Part shown: in pieces, positions 1 to 8,579 of the stretch | How positions within the stretch are numbered: the stretch's first letter is position 1 | Layout: every line of letters begins with the position of its first letter | From: Gemmobacter sp034519525 | Lineage (GTDB): Bacteria > Pseudomonadota > Alphaproteobacteria > Rhodobacterales > Rhodobacteraceae | DNA: 64,000 bases | Assembly: GCA_034519525.1 (NCBI GenBank) | Contig: JAXHOJ010000042.1 | Location: 72,297 to 136,296 of the forward strand | Direction of reading: 5' to 3' | Program-made: the position numbers and the translations under genes | The notes under the pieces: generated by a model | The model's input: the letters and a program-made list of their open reading frames with translations, nothing else | What the model was told of the DNA's origin: nothing | Database searches by the model: none

Positions 1-580
1 ACAGCGCGAAATTTTCCAGCCGGATCGTGGTGTTAGCCGACAGCGTCAGCAGCAGATCATCTTCGCCCACCACACGGGCGCTGTTGATCACGGCCTCAAT
101 CTGGGCGCGGCTGAAATCATCTAGCTCCAGCACATCCACACCATTGCGGAAATCGGTGATGCGATCATTGCCATCCCAGCGTTCAAACACGAAACGATCA
201 GCACCCGAACCGCCGGTCAGCAGATCATTGCCTTCGTCGCCTTCCAGCGTGTCATTGCCTGCGCCGCCCTTCAGCCGATCCCGGCCGCGGCCACCATCCA
301 GCTCGTCATTGCCGGTGCCACCGAAAAGCAGATCATCGCCCGCGTCGCCATCGAGCTCGTCGCGGCCGGCGCCGCCGCGCAATTCGTCATTGCCATCATC
401 GCCTTCCAGTTCGTCATTGCCATTATGGCCCAGCAGCAGGTCATTGCCTGCGCCGCCTTCCAGCTCGTCATCGCCGGCATAGCCGCGCAGCGTGTCATTG
501 CCGGCCAGCCCGGCCAGCCAATCTTCAAATGCGGTGCCGTTCAGGGAATCTGCGGCCGAAGTGCCTTTTTTGCGTGCCAT
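1..580 (-). CDS. RTX (hemolysin-type) calcium-binding repeat protein, 3' end outside window
   Basis: About 193 residues are visible, starting at an ATG at 580 with no signal peptide, as expected for a type I-secreted protein. After roughly 20 residues there are about eleven consecutive nonapeptide repeats of the form GGxGxDxLx (AGNDTLRGY, AGDDELEGG, AGNDLLLGH and so on), which fold into a calcium-binding beta-roll. A non-repeat segment follows (SGADRFVFERWDGNDRI) that resembles the end of serralysin-type RTX domains. No enzymatic domain lies in the visible part, so it may be a small secreted RTX protein or the start of a longer one. The frame has no stop and leaves the window at base 1. The gene is divergent from the PepSY gene at 744. 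The RTX call is certain; the role is unknown. Confidence 0.85.
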   Translation of the reverse strand, partial: MARKKGTSAADSLNGTAFEDWLAGLAGNDTLRGYAGDDELEGGAGNDLLLGHNGNDELEGDDGNDELRGGAGRDELDGDAGDDLLFGGTGNDELDGGRGRDRLKGGAGNDTLEGDEGNDLLTGGSGADRFVFERWDGNDRITDFRNGVDVLELDDFSRAQIEAVINSARVVGEDDLLLTLSANTTIRLENFAL

Positions 581-661
581 TCTGCGGTCCTGTTCTTTCT
601 GACTTCAATCATGATGTTGCGGAATAACCCGCCGTCTGTATGCCCTGTTTCGCACAGCCCG

Positions 662-701
662 GCTGACATCAGCCTGACAGCCTTGGTCAGGTATCTGTCA
701 G
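662..701. promoter_or_regulatory. Cluster of inverted repeats in the divergent RTX / two-component promoter region
   Basis: Three overlapping symmetrical elements built from TGACA/TGTCA words: GCTGA-CA-TCAGC at 662-673, CCTGAC-N7-GTCAGG at 673-691, and CTGACAG (674-680) facing CTGTCAG (695-701). They lie 43-82 bases before the PepSY gene and 82-121 bases before the RTX start. Such repeats are typical of response-regulator or repressor sites. Autoregulation by the response regulator at 1067 is an inference. Confidence 0.35.
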
Positions 702-743
702 CTTTGCGGGCGTATTCTGTACCGACAGCCGCAGGACGTACCG

Positions 744-1067
744 ATGAAGCGCATCATTCCACTTTCCCTTTGCCTGCTGTGCCTGCCCGGCGCGGTTTTC
801 GGCAAGGACCGGCTGCAGGACGACGGGCTGCCTGATTTCGAACAGGCGCGCGAGGCCATGGCGCGGGGTGAAATCCTGCCGCTGGCCGAGGTGCTGGCGC
901 GGGTGGAGGCGGTTCATCCGGGCCAGGTGATCGAGGTGGAGCTGGAATATGAAGACGGCCAGCGCATCTATGAAATCGAGCTGATTACCCCGCAGGGCGC
1001 CTTGATCGAGATCTATGTCGATGCGATGCGTGGCAGCATCATCGAGGTCGAAGCAGAGGATGAGTGA
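744..1067 (+). CDS. Small exported PepSY-domain protein
   Basis: A 107-residue protein with an N-terminal signal peptide (basic MKR, hydrophobic stretch, likely cleavage near VFG-KD) followed by one PepSY domain; the core is recognisable in EARGEILPL-type spacing, VIEVELEYEDGQRIYEIELI and GSIIEVEAEDE at the end. PepSY proteins act in the periplasm or membrane as regulators or inhibitors. In this genomic position (directly before an OmpR-type regulator and a kinase) they often form part of the sensory unit. The stop codon overlaps the next gene by one base (TGATG), so the three genes are a translationally coupled operon. The ligand or signal is unknown. Confidence 0.8.
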   Translation: MKRIIPLSLCLLCLPGAVFGKDRLQDDGLPDFEQAREAMARGEILPLAEVLARVEAVHPGQVIEVELEYEDGQRIYEIELITPQGALIEIYVDAMRGSIIEVEAEDE

Positions 1068-1759
1068 TGCGCGCCCTGATTGTCGAAGACGATGCGCGGA
1101 TCGCGGCCGATCTGGACCGCGCCCTGACCGGCGCCGGCTTCCGGGTGGATTGCACCGCTGATGGCGAGACGGCCTGGTTTCGCGGCGGGACCGAGGATTA
1201 CGACCTGATCGTGCTGGATCTGGGCCTGCCCAAACTGGATGGGCTGAGCGTGCTGAAACGCTGGCGCAGCGAAGGCTGCGAAAGCCCGGTTCTGATCCTG
1301 TCGGCGCGGGGATCCTGGACCGAGCGGGTGGAGGGCATAGATGCGGGCGCGGATGATTATCTGCCCAAGCCGTTTCGCATGGAGGAACTGGTGGCCCGCG
1401 CCCGCGCCCTGCTGCGCCGGGCCGGTGGCCGGGCCGCGCCTGTCCAGACCTTCGGGCGGCTGGTGATCGACCTGAACCGCATGAGCGCGACCGTGGATGG
1501 CATCGCCATGAGCCTGACACCGCTGGAATTTCGCCTGATCGCCTATCTGGCACTGCAGGCGGATCGCGTGGTGCCGCCCCCGGAGCTTCTGGAACATCTT
1601 TATGGCGATGACGATGCGCGGGAGGCCAATGCCCTGGAGGCGGTGATTACCCGGTTGCGCCGCAAGCTGGGGCCGGGGATCATCGCCACGCGGCGCGGCT
1701 TTGGCTATCATCTTGAGGCCAGGCACCTTGAGGCCCGGCAGCCGGAGGCGAAAGGGTGA
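1067..1759 (+). CDS. OmpR/PhoB-family response regulator
   Basis: A 230-residue two-domain regulator. Residues 1-115 are a receiver domain with the acidic pair D8/D9, phospho-acceptor D51 (in VLDLGLP), the conserved S/T region (LILSARG) and K at the LPKPF motif. A winged-helix DNA-binding domain follows (TPLEFRLIAYL, VITRLRRKLG, ATRRGFGYHL). The ATG at 1067 overlaps the preceding stop and is preferred to a GTG three bases upstream. The C-terminus overlaps the kinase start (GTGA). The arrangement PepSY-regulator-kinase resembles PhoPQ/QseBC-like systems that sense divalent cations or envelope stress. The target promoters are unknown, but the inverted repeats at 662-701 are a natural candidate. 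Confidence 0.92.
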   Translation: MRALIVEDDARIAADLDRALTGAGFRVDCTADGETAWFRGGTEDYDLIVLDLGLPKLDGLSVLKRWRSEGCESPVLILSARGSWTERVEGIDAGADDYLPKPFRMEELVARARALLRRAGGRAAPVQTFGRLVIDLNRMSATVDGIAMSLTPLEFRLIAYLALQADRVVPPPELLEHLYGDDDAREANALEAVITRLRRKLGPGIIATRRGFGYHLEARHLEARQPEAKG

Positions 1760-3102
1760 AGCTGCGCTCGCTGCGCTGGCGGCTGCTGGTCATCGGGGCG
1801 GCGGCCATCCTGCTGGCGATTGGCGCCGCAGGCACCGGGCTGGCCCTGCTGTTTGACCGCCATGTGGAACGGGTGGCAGTGGCCGATCTGGAAGGGCGGG
1901 CGCTGGCCATTGCGGCGCGGGTCGATCCGCGCAACCCGGCTGACCTGCGCGAGGATCGCGGCGATCCGCAGTATCAGCAGCCGTTTTCGGGACATTACTG
2001 GCAGATCAGCCTGGGCGAGACCATTCACCGCTCGCGCTCGCTATGGGATCATCAGCTGGACCTGCCCGCCGCGCCGCCCGCCGGCGCCGAGCAGGTTCTG
2101 ACACTGACAGGGCCAAGGGGCGAGGCCCTGCTGGCCCTGGACCGGGGGCTGCTGATCGGGGCCGGGCCGGGGGCCGTCCCCCTGCGGATCACCCTTGCGC
2201 GGGACCGGGCCGGGATCGAGACCGCGCGGCGGGCGTTCATGGCAGATCTGCTGCCCTATCTGGGCGTGCTGGGCCTTCTGCTGCTGGCAGCCTCTGCCGC
2301 GCAGGTGACACTGGGGCTGGCGCCGCTGTCCTACATCGGCCAGCGGGTGGGGGATCTGGCGGCCGGCCGGCGGCGGCGCATCGGAGAGGGTGTGCCGCTG
2401 GAAATCGCGCCGCTGGCCGCCGAAATCGACAGCCTGCTGGATGCCCGCGCGGCCGAGGTGGAAAAGGCCCGCCATCGCGCCGCCGATCTGGCGCATGGGT
2501 TCAAGACCCCCTTGCAGGCCCTGCATGGCGATGCCAGCCGCCTGCGCGACAGGGGCGCCACCGAGATTGCCGAAAGCATCCAGGCAACCGCCAGCGCCAT
2601 GCGCCGCCATGTGGACCGCGAACTGGCCCGCGCCCGGATTCAGACCGGGCATCTGCAGGCGGCCTGTGATCCGGGGCAGGTGCTGGCGCGGGTGTTGCGG
2701 GTGTTGCAACGCACGCCGAAGGGCGGCGATATCCGGTGGGACATTGTACCGGGGGAGGACACGCGGGCGGCCATCGACGCGGGCGATCTGACCGAGGCGC
2801 TGGGGGCGCTGCTGGAAAACGCCCTGCGGCACAGCCACAGCCGCGTGACGATCAGCCTGCAGGTTGCAGGCCGCCTGCTGCATATTGCCATTCAGGACGA
2901 TGGGCCGGGTGTGCCCGAAGATCAGCTGCACCGCATGATCCGGCGCGGGGTGCGGCTGGATGAAAGCGGCGAGGGGCAGGGTATCGGCCTGTCCATCGCG
3001 CAGGAGATTGCCGAGGCCGCGGGCGGCGCGCTTGCCTTTGAAAATGCGCAGCCAGGCCTGCGCGCCACCCTGACGCTGCGCTGTGCGGCGCCGGTTGCTT
3101 AG
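1756..3102 (+). CDS. Sensor histidine kinase, PhoQ-like
   Basis: A 448-residue membrane kinase. The N-terminal helix (LLVIGAAAILLAIGAAG) and a second membrane segment around residues 165-185 (LPYLGVLGLLLLAA) flank a periplasmic sensor of about 130 residues. A HAMP-like linker (LSYIGQRVGDLAAGRR) follows. The phospho-acceptor motif is LAHGFKTPLQAL, which resembles the PhoQ form HSLKTPL more than the usual HELRTPL. The ATPase domain has an N box (GALLENALRHS), G1 (DDGPGVP) and G2 (GQGIGLSIAQEI). The start is a GTG overlapping the regulator stop. The stop overlaps the stop of the convergent EEP gene by four bases, so there is no room for a separate terminator. Signal unknown; the partner is the regulator at 1067. 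Confidence 0.9.
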   Translation: MKLRSLRWRLLVIGAAAILLAIGAAGTGLALLFDRHVERVAVADLEGRALAIAARVDPRNPADLREDRGDPQYQQPFSGHYWQISLGETIHRSRSLWDHQLDLPAAPPAGAEQVLTLTGPRGEALLALDRGLLIGAGPGAVPLRITLARDRAGIETARRAFMADLLPYLGVLGLLLLAASAAQVTLGLAPLSYIGQRVGDLAAGRRRRIGEGVPLEIAPLAAEIDSLLDARAAEVEKARHRAADLAHGFKTPLQALHGDASRLRDRGATEIAESIQATASAMRRHVDRELARARIQTGHLQAACDPGQVLARVLRVLQRTPKGGDIRWDIVPGEDTRAAIDAGDLTEALGALLENALRHSHSRVTISLQVAGRLLHIAIQDDGPGVPEDQLHRMIRRGVRLDESGEGQGIGLSIAQEIAEAAGGALAFENAQPGLRATLTLRCAAPVA

Positions 3103-4091
3103 CTGGCCTCGAACCCCTCGATCCGGCAGAGAATGGGATCGTGATCCGACAGCGGCTGCGCGTCGCTGTCCAGCGCCGGAAGAATGGCGCTGGCGGAAAC
3201 CCGCAGGCCGCGCGTCAGAAACCAGTCCAGCTTCATCGCCCGGTCCGGCCAGCGGGTGATGAGGCTGGGGCGCGTGGTCATCAGGTTTTCCGGCCCGCCA
3301 TGCACGGCAAAGCCCCGGGCGCGGGCCTGATCGAACAGGGTTTCGGCGCGCCAGTCGCCGCCGATGTGGTTGCCGGTGTTCAGATCACCGCCGATCAGGA
3401 CCGGCAGGCCGGGAAATCCGGCCTCGATCTCATCCATGATGTGCTGCATCTGGGCGCTGCGCTGCGCGGCATCGGCCACGCTTTCCAGATGGGTGGAGAC
3501 GGCGATGAAGGGCCCCTGCGCGGTGTCGATCCGCGCGCCGATTGCCATACGCTCGCCCAGGCGCGGCTGATCGGTGGCCTGCAGGAACCAGTGGCGCAGG
3601 CCCGGCAGGCGGATCAGGAAAGGATCGGACAGATTACCCTGCGACATCAGGGCATTGCCATGAAAGCCGCGCAGGTTTTCAGCATCGGAACAGAAGGCGC
3701 GTTCGCTTTCCGACCCGAGCGAGAGTTCCAGAAACTCGACGCCATAGGCCCAGCTCATGCCCAGATGCCCGGCCATTTCGGCGGTGGTATGGCGTTGCGC
3801 GGTGCGCGACATGCCGCTGTCCATCTCTGACAGCAGGACAAGGGCGGCGCCGGTATCGCGCAGCAGGCTGGCCGAGGCTTCGGGGAACAGGCAGCGTTCG
3901 ACGTTCCAGGCGGCAACAGTCAGCGGAAAGGACAGCGCGGTGCCCCCTGCCCCGCCGGTCTCGATTGCGGTCATGCAGGGAAGCGCCGCCAGCTGCCGGT
4001 CATGGGTGGCCAGATCGCGGTTCAGCGACAGCAGGGCGCGGCGCTCTGCCAGCGGGGGCGCGGGCAAAGGGGAAAGGCACTGGCGGATCAT
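3099..4091 (-). CDS. Endonuclease/exonuclease/phosphatase (EEP) superfamily hydrolase
   Basis: A 330-residue EEP-fold enzyme, the fold of DNase I and of phosphodiesterases such as sphingomyelinase. Visible motifs are WNVER (metal-binding Asn), LLSEMD (catalytic Glu), VSTHLE, GGDLNT (Asp/Asn) and a C-terminal SDHDPI (catalytic Asp-His). There is no signal peptide, so it should act in the cytoplasm. It is the last gene of the ugp operon and its start overlaps the transporter ATPase stop (ATGA). In enteric bacteria this place is held by UgpQ, a glycerophosphodiester phosphodiesterase of another fold. By analogy this enzyme may release phosphate or glycerol-3-phosphate from imported phosphodiesters. 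That role is inference; the hydrolase class is clear. Confidence 0.85.
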   Translation of the reverse strand: MIRQCLSPLPAPPLAERRALLSLNRDLATHDRQLAALPCMTAIETGGAGGTALSFPLTVAAWNVERCLFPEASASLLRDTGAALVLLSEMDSGMSRTAQRHTTAEMAGHLGMSWAYGVEFLELSLGSESERAFCSDAENLRGFHGNALMSQGNLSDPFLIRLPGLRHWFLQATDQPRLGERMAIGARIDTAQGPFIAVSTHLESVADAAQRSAQMQHIMDEIEAGFPGLPVLIGGDLNTGNHIGGDWRAETLFDQARARGFAVHGGPENLMTTRPSLITRWPDRAMKLDWFLTRGLRVSASAILPALDSDAQPLSDHDPILCRIEGFEAS

Positions 4092-5188
4092 GCGCCTGCC
4101 CTGACCGGCTGGGCCTGCGACATCGGCGCCAGATCGGGCAGGCGCCGCCCCGTGGCCGTATCGAAGAAATGCAGGCGATCCGCCGCCAGCGTCACATTCA
4201 TCTGCGTTGCCAGTGCCAGCGCGGGGGGCAGCGCCAGCGTCAAAGGCTGGCCATCCACATGGCCATGCACCAGCCGCTGCGCGCCCAGTTCCTCGATGAA
4301 ATCAAGCTGGAAGGGCAGCGTCATCGGCCCCGGCACCGTGGCGATGCGCAGATCTTCGGCGCGCAGGCCCAGCGTCACCAGGCCCTGTGCGGCGGGCGGT
4401 GCAGGCAGATCGACCTGCGCGCCACCGATCCGCATCTGCCCGCCGTGGATTTCGGCATCCAGCAGGTTCATGGCGGGCGCGCCGATGAAGCTGGCCACGA
4501 AGGTGGAAGCCGGGCGGTGATAGACCTCCAGCGGGGCGCCGACCTGTTCGATACGGCCGCCGTTCAGCACCACAAGGCGATCAGCCAGCGTCATCGCCTC
4601 CAGCTGATCATGGGTGACATAAAGCGAGGTGGTGCCCAGCCGTTTCTGCAACCGGCGGATTTCGCCCCGCATGGTGACGCGCAGTTTGGCATCAAGGTTC
4701 GACAAGGGTTCGTCGAACAGAAAGGCGGCAGGCTGGCGCACCACGGCGCGGCCCATGGCCACGCGCTGGCGTTGCCCGCCCGACAGCGCGCGGGGCTTGC
4801 GATCCAGATAGGGGCCAAGTTCCAGCATCCGCGCGGCCTCGGCCACGCGGGCCTCGATTTCCGCTGCGGGGGTGCGGCGGTTCTTCAGGCCATAGGCCAT
4901 GTTTTCGCGCACCGACATATGCGGGTAAAGCGCGTAGTTCTGGAACACCATGGCGATATCGCGGTTGGCAGGATCGACCTCGTTCACCCGGCGGGCGCCG
5001 ATGCGCACCTCGCCCGCGCTGATGTCTTCCAGCCCGGCCACCATGCGCAGCAGGGTGGATTTGCCGCAGCCCGAAGGACCAACCAGCACGATGAATTCGC
5101 CATCGGCAATGGCAAGGCTGACATCGCTGACAGCGCGGGTGCCGCCGGTGTAGATCTTGGATACAGTGTCGATCAGGATTTCGGCCAT
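4088..5188 (-). CDS. ugpC: ABC transporter ATP-binding protein, UgpC/MsmX family
   Basis: A 366-residue ATPase of the sugar/glycerol-phosphate importer class. It shows Walker A (VGPSGCGKSTLL), Q-loop (VFQNYALYPHM), signature (LSGGQRQRVAMGRA), Walker B (AFLFDEPLSNLD) and H-loop (YVTHDQLEAMTLADR). A C-terminal OB-type regulatory domain begins near residue 235, typical of UgpC/MalK. It energises the permeases encoded directly upstream (UgpA, UgpE), and ATPases of this family can be shared by several sugar importers. It lies 7 bases downstream of ugpE and overlaps the EEP gene. The family is certain; the substrate follows from the operon. Confidence 0.9.
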   Translation of the reverse strand: MAEILIDTVSKIYTGGTRAVSDVSLAIADGEFIVLVGPSGCGKSTLLRMVAGLEDISAGEVRIGARRVNEVDPANRDIAMVFQNYALYPHMSVRENMAYGLKNRRTPAAEIEARVAEAARMLELGPYLDRKPRALSGGQRQRVAMGRAVVRQPAAFLFDEPLSNLDAKLRVTMRGEIRRLQKRLGTTSLYVTHDQLEAMTLADRLVVLNGGRIEQVGAPLEVYHRPASTFVASFIGAPAMNLLDAEIHGGQMRIGGAQVDLPAPPAAQGLVTLGLRAEDLRIATVPGPMTLPFQLDFIEELGAQRLVHGHVDGQPLTLALPPALALATQMNVTLAADRLHFFDTATGRRLPDLAPMSQAQPVRAGA

Positions 5189-5195
5189 GTTCGCC

Positions 5196-6035
5196 TCACT
5201 TGTCGCTTTCCGTCAGGCCCTTGATGAACCAGCGCTGGAATACCACCACCACCAGAACCGGGGGCAGCATGGCCAGCACGGCCAGGGCGAAGGCCTCGTT
5301 GTAATCGGGGATCTGGCTGCCGATCCACACCTGCAGGATCTGCTTGATCCCGCGCATCAGGGTGAAGAACCGCTCTTCGGTCGTCATCAGCATCGGCCAG
5401 AGATACTGGTTCCAGCCATAGACGAACATGATGATGAAGATCGCGGCCATCATGGTGCGCGACAGCGGCAGCAGGATGTCGATGAAGAATTTGAACGGCC
5501 CGGCGCCGTCGATCCGCGCGGCCTCCAGCAGTTCATCGGGCACGGATTTGAAGAACTGCCGGAAATAGAAGGTGCCGGTGGCCGAAGCCAGCAGCGGCAC
5601 GATCAGCCCGGTATAGCTGTTGAGCAGGCCAAGAGAGGACATGACCTGATAGGAGGGCATGATCCGCACCTCCAGCGGCAGCAGAAGGGTGGTGAAGATC
5701 ACCCAGAACATCGCGGTGGCAAAGCGGAAGCGGAAATAGACCAGCGCATAGGCCGCCAGCATCGACAGCGCGATCTTGCCCACCGCAAAGCCAAGGCCGA
5801 GGATCAGCGAGTTCATCGCCATGCGTGCGCCGGTCACCTGCCCGGTAAAGCCGCCCTGCCGGGTCAGCACCTCGGTATAGGTTTCCACGCCATGGCCGCC
5901 GGGGGCCAGCGATAGCCCGTTCATGTGGATATCGGCCGCGGTATGGGTGGAGGTCATGAAGGCCACGACCACGGGCAGGCCCATGAACAGGCAGCCAAGG
6001 ATCAGGATCAGGTGATCGAGGGGTTTTGTGCGGTG
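5196..6035 (-). CDS. ugpE: Glycerol-3-phosphate/sugar ABC transporter permease, UgpE-like
   Basis: About 279 residues with six predicted membrane helices (the first, LDHLILILGCLFMGLPVVVA) and the EAA loop that contacts the ATPase (ELLEAARIDGAGPFKFF). I chose the ATG at 6035 (MHRTKPLDHL), which gives the usual UgpE length. A TTG further upstream would place the start inside ugpA. It lies 7 bases after ugpA. With UgpA it forms the inner-membrane channel of the importer. Confidence 0.85.
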   Translation of the reverse strand, partial: HRTKPLDHLILILGCLFMGLPVVVAFMTSTHTAADIHMNGLSLAPGGHGVETYTEVLTRQGGFTGQVTGARMAMNSLILGLGFAVGKIALSMLAAYALVYFRFRFATAMFWVIFTTLLLPLEVRIMPSYQVMSSLGLLNSYTGLIVPLLASATGTFYFRQFFKSVPDELLEAARIDGAGPFKFFIDILLPLSRTMMAAIFIIMFVYGWNQYLWPMLMTTEERFFTLMRGIKQILQVWIGSQIPDYNEAFALAVLAMLPPVLVVVVFQRWFIKGLTESDK

Positions 6036-6042
6036 CATGGGA

Positions 6043-6996
6043 TCAGCTGTAATGGATGCGGCGTTCAAGGAAGCGGAACTGCGCGATGGTCAGCGCGAAG
6101 ACCACGATCATCAGGATCACCGATTGCGCCGAAGATCCGCCCACGTCATTGCCGCGGAACCCGTCGAGATAGACCTTGTAAACCAGTGTCATCGGGTTGT
6201 TGGCGGGCTTGTCCTTCACCATCACGTCGATGATCCCGAAAGTGTCGAACAGCGCATAGGTGATATTGATGATGAGCAGGAAAAAGGCGGTCGGCGCCAA
6301 GAGCGGCAGCGTTACGGTGCGGAACCGGCGCCAGCCGTTGCGGCAATCAATCACCGCCGCCTCGCGCACCGAAACCGGAACGGCCTGCAGGCCCGACAGG
6401 AAAAAGATGAAATTGTAGGGCACCTGTTTCCAGACAGAAACCAGGATCATGGCAAAAGCGGTGTCGGTATAGTTCAGCCCCACCTTCATATCCCAGCCGA
6501 ACCAGCCCGCCAGGGTGACGAAAGGCCCGATATGCTGATCGAAGAACATCATGCCGATCAGCCCGGCCACGGGGGGCGCGATGGCATAGACGGCGATCAG
6601 CAGCGTCTTGTAGCCGGCATTGCCCCGGATCACCGCATCGGCCTTGACCGCCAGCAGCAGGCCCAGCCCCAGCGAAAAGGCGGTGACAAGCGCCGTGAAG
6701 ACCACGGTAAACCCGGCGATGGACCGATATTGCGCGTTCCCCAGCGCATCGGTGTAATTCTCCATCCCGACGAAGGTGGCGCCGAAGCCGAAGGGATCCT
6801 CCAGATAGAACGAAGAGGTCACCGCCTGCACCGAGGGCCAGTAGAAGAACACCGCCACCACCGCCAGCTGCGGCAGCAGGAACAGCCAGGGCAGCAGCGG
6901 CGCGCCGAACTGCACGCGCTTGGCCGGTTCGGCGGCGGTCATGCCGCGCAGCCAGGCCCGCCAGGGCCGTGCCGGGGAATGGGGGATTTCGGTCAC
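6043..6996 (-). CDS. ugpA: Glycerol-3-phosphate/sugar ABC transporter permease, UgpA-like
   Basis: An inner-membrane permease with six helices (first: LLPWLFLLPQLAVVAVFF) and the EAA motif (REAAVIDCRNGWRRFRTVTLP). The start is uncertain: GTG at 6996 has the best ribosome-binding site (GGAG nine bases upstream); a GTG at 7020 and an ATG at 6942 are alternatives, the latter giving the common family length. It is separated from ugpB by an unusually stable hairpin (7030-7062), which probably sets lower expression of the membrane components than of the binding protein. Partner of UgpE and UgpC. Confidence 0.85.
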   Translation of the reverse strand: MTEIPHSPARPWRAWLRGMTAAEPAKRVQFGAPLLPWLFLLPQLAVVAVFFYWPSVQAVTSSFYLEDPFGFGATFVGMENYTDALGNAQYRSIAGFTVVFTALVTAFSLGLGLLLAVKADAVIRGNAGYKTLLIAVYAIAPPVAGLIGMMFFDQHIGPFVTLAGWFGWDMKVGLNYTDTAFAMILVSVWKQVPYNFIFFLSGLQAVPVSVREAAVIDCRNGWRRFRTVTLPLLAPTAFFLLIINITYALFDTFGIIDVMVKDKPANNPMTLVYKVYLDGFRGNDVGGSSAQSVILMIVVFALTIAQFRFLERRIHYS

Positions 6997-7029
6997 GCGA
7001 AAGGCTCCGGTCAGAATCACGAAAGCGAG

Positions 7030-7062
7030 GGGGCCGGGCCTGAACAGGTCAGGCCCGGCCCC
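7030..7062 (-). terminator. Intercistronic hairpin between ugpB and ugpA
   Basis: A perfect 14-base-pair stem (7030-7043 with 7049-7062) and a 5-base loop, with no following T-run. It sits just after the ugpB stop, inside the operon. Such hairpins after binding-protein genes act as partial terminators or 3'-exonuclease barriers, which gives an excess of binding protein over permease. Confidence 0.6.
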
Positions 7063-7079
7063 GTAGGATGCAGGCGCGA

Positions 7080-8382
7080 TCAGCCCGAGGTCTTGGCGAA
7101 GCGGACCAAGAGCTCGTTGCCCTCGGCCTCGATGGCCTTGAACGCGTCTTCGACCGTGGTTTCACCGGCGAAGATGCGGTTGTATTCGCGTTCCATGATC
7201 GAGCGGATCTGCGGGTAGAAGCCCAGACGATAGCCTTTCGACCATTCGCCGGCGGGCAGCTGCAGCTGCTGGATGCCCACTGGGCACCGGGTTCTTGTCA
7301 TACCAGCCTATCGGCTTTGGCGAGCCTCGTATGCGGCGGTGGTGATCGCCACATAGCCCGTGGCTTTGTGATAGAACACATCTGCACTTCCGGTCGTGGT
7401 CAGGAAGCTGAAGAAATCGGCCGAACACTTGTTTTCGGCCTCGGGCTTGCCGCGACATGGCGAACAGCGCCGCCCCACCGATGAAGGACGAGGTGCCGGC
7501 CCCTTCGATGCTGCCCCAATAGGGCAGGAAATCGGCCGAGAACGGCATGACGGCAGTTTTGGCCAGACCGCCGAAGGAACCGGAAGACCCGATCCACATG
7601 GCCACCTTGCCCTCTTCGAACGGCTTCTGGTTATCCGCCCAGCCTGCGCCGTAATAGGCGTAAAGGCCTGCATCCGACCAGTCTTTCAGCTTCTGGAACA
7701 TCATCAGCAGGTTCGGGTCGGTCACGTTCAGCGTGGTACCCTCGAAGCCGTCATAACCATTGGCATTGCTGGCGAACTGGATGTTGTTGCGCGAGAAGAA
7801 ATTCTCGGTGAACTGCCAGGTCAGCTGGCTGGCGGTCATCGGGATGAAACCGGCCTCTTTCAGCTTCGGCGCGGCGGCCTCGAATTCTTCCCAGGTCTTC
7901 GGCGGCTGCACGCCTGCCTTTTCGAAGGCTTCGGTATTGATATACATGATCGGCGCCGAAGAGTTGAACGGCATCCCGATGAACTTGCCGCTGGCATCGG
8001 CGAAGAAATGCCGCACGCCGGGAATGAAGGCCTCGCGGTCGAAGCTGTGGCCTGCCTGGGTCAGCAGGTCTTCGGCGGCGATGGTCGCGCCGGGGGCATT
8101 GATGATGGTGGCGGCGCCAGCATCGAAGACCTGCAGGATGTTCGGCTGTTCGCCCGAACGGAAGGCCGCGATACCTGCGGCCAGCGCTTCCTCATAGGTG
8201 CCCTTCGACACCGGCGTGATCATGCAGGCGGCCTGGGCTGCGTTGAACTTCTGGGCGACCTCGTTGATCACCTCTTCGTTGCGGCCACCCATGCCGTGCC
8301 ACCAGGTGATGTTGGTCGCATCCGCGAATGCGGCATTGGCGGCGAGGATCAGCGCGCCGGCGGTAAAGATGGTCTTCTGCAT
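7080..8382 (-). CDS. ugpB: Glycerol-3-phosphate ABC transporter substrate-binding protein, UgpB-like (frameshifted)
   Basis: A periplasmic binding protein of about 433 residues with a signal peptide (MQKTIFTAGALILAANAAFA). UgpB-like features are WWHGMGG near the N-terminus, PFNSSAPIMYIN, KTWEEFEAAAPKL, and SIMEREYNRIFAGE near the end. The frame is intact to about 7460, then is interrupted by about three one-base shifts (near 7458, 7330 and 7285). The downstream stretches (KPEAENKCSADFFSFL, YVAITTAAYEA, GWYDKNPVP, QQLQLPAGEWSKGY) continue the protein in other frames, so an intact gene is likely in the organism. It is the first gene of ugpBAEC-EEP. It delivers glycerol-3-phosphate or glycerophosphodiesters, although related proteins bind other sugars. 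Confidence 0.85.
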
Positions 8383-8514
8383 GGTTGTGCCCCTGCTTGC
8401 GTGGATAGGGCGTTTGCTAGCGCGTGCATGTAACGATGCGGCAAGGGTAGCGTGTCAGTTCCGTGTCGATGACGTCAGGTTAACCAGATGGTCAAATCAC
8501 GGCCAGGGTGCGCA

Positions 8515-8546
8515 AGAAAAAACCCCCGGGCGCATGGCCCGGGGGT
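8515..8546 (-). terminator. Rho-independent terminator of the cbbF-cbbA operon
   Basis: On the minus strand a 9-base-pair GC stem (8537-8545 with 8523-8531), loop of five, is followed by a run of T (the A run at 8515-8522 of the plus strand). It begins about 34 bases after the aldolase stop codon. The 130 bases on its other side form the ugpB promoter region, where no clear Pho-box was recognised. Confidence 0.85.
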
Positions 8547-8579
8547 CTGTGATCACAGCCTGCGATCACGGGTTGCGGA

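Noticed and set aside
180..520. Tandem DNA repeats that might be taken for a CRISPR-like or satellite array
   Set aside because: They are the codons of RTX nonapeptides on the minus strand, with repeat variation typical of protein repeats and no spacers.
3542..5224. A 560-codon plus-strand frame opposite the EEP and ugpC genes
   Set aside because: Composition is typical of an antisense shadow (His/Gln/Arg-rich), while both minus-strand genes have complete catalytic motifs.
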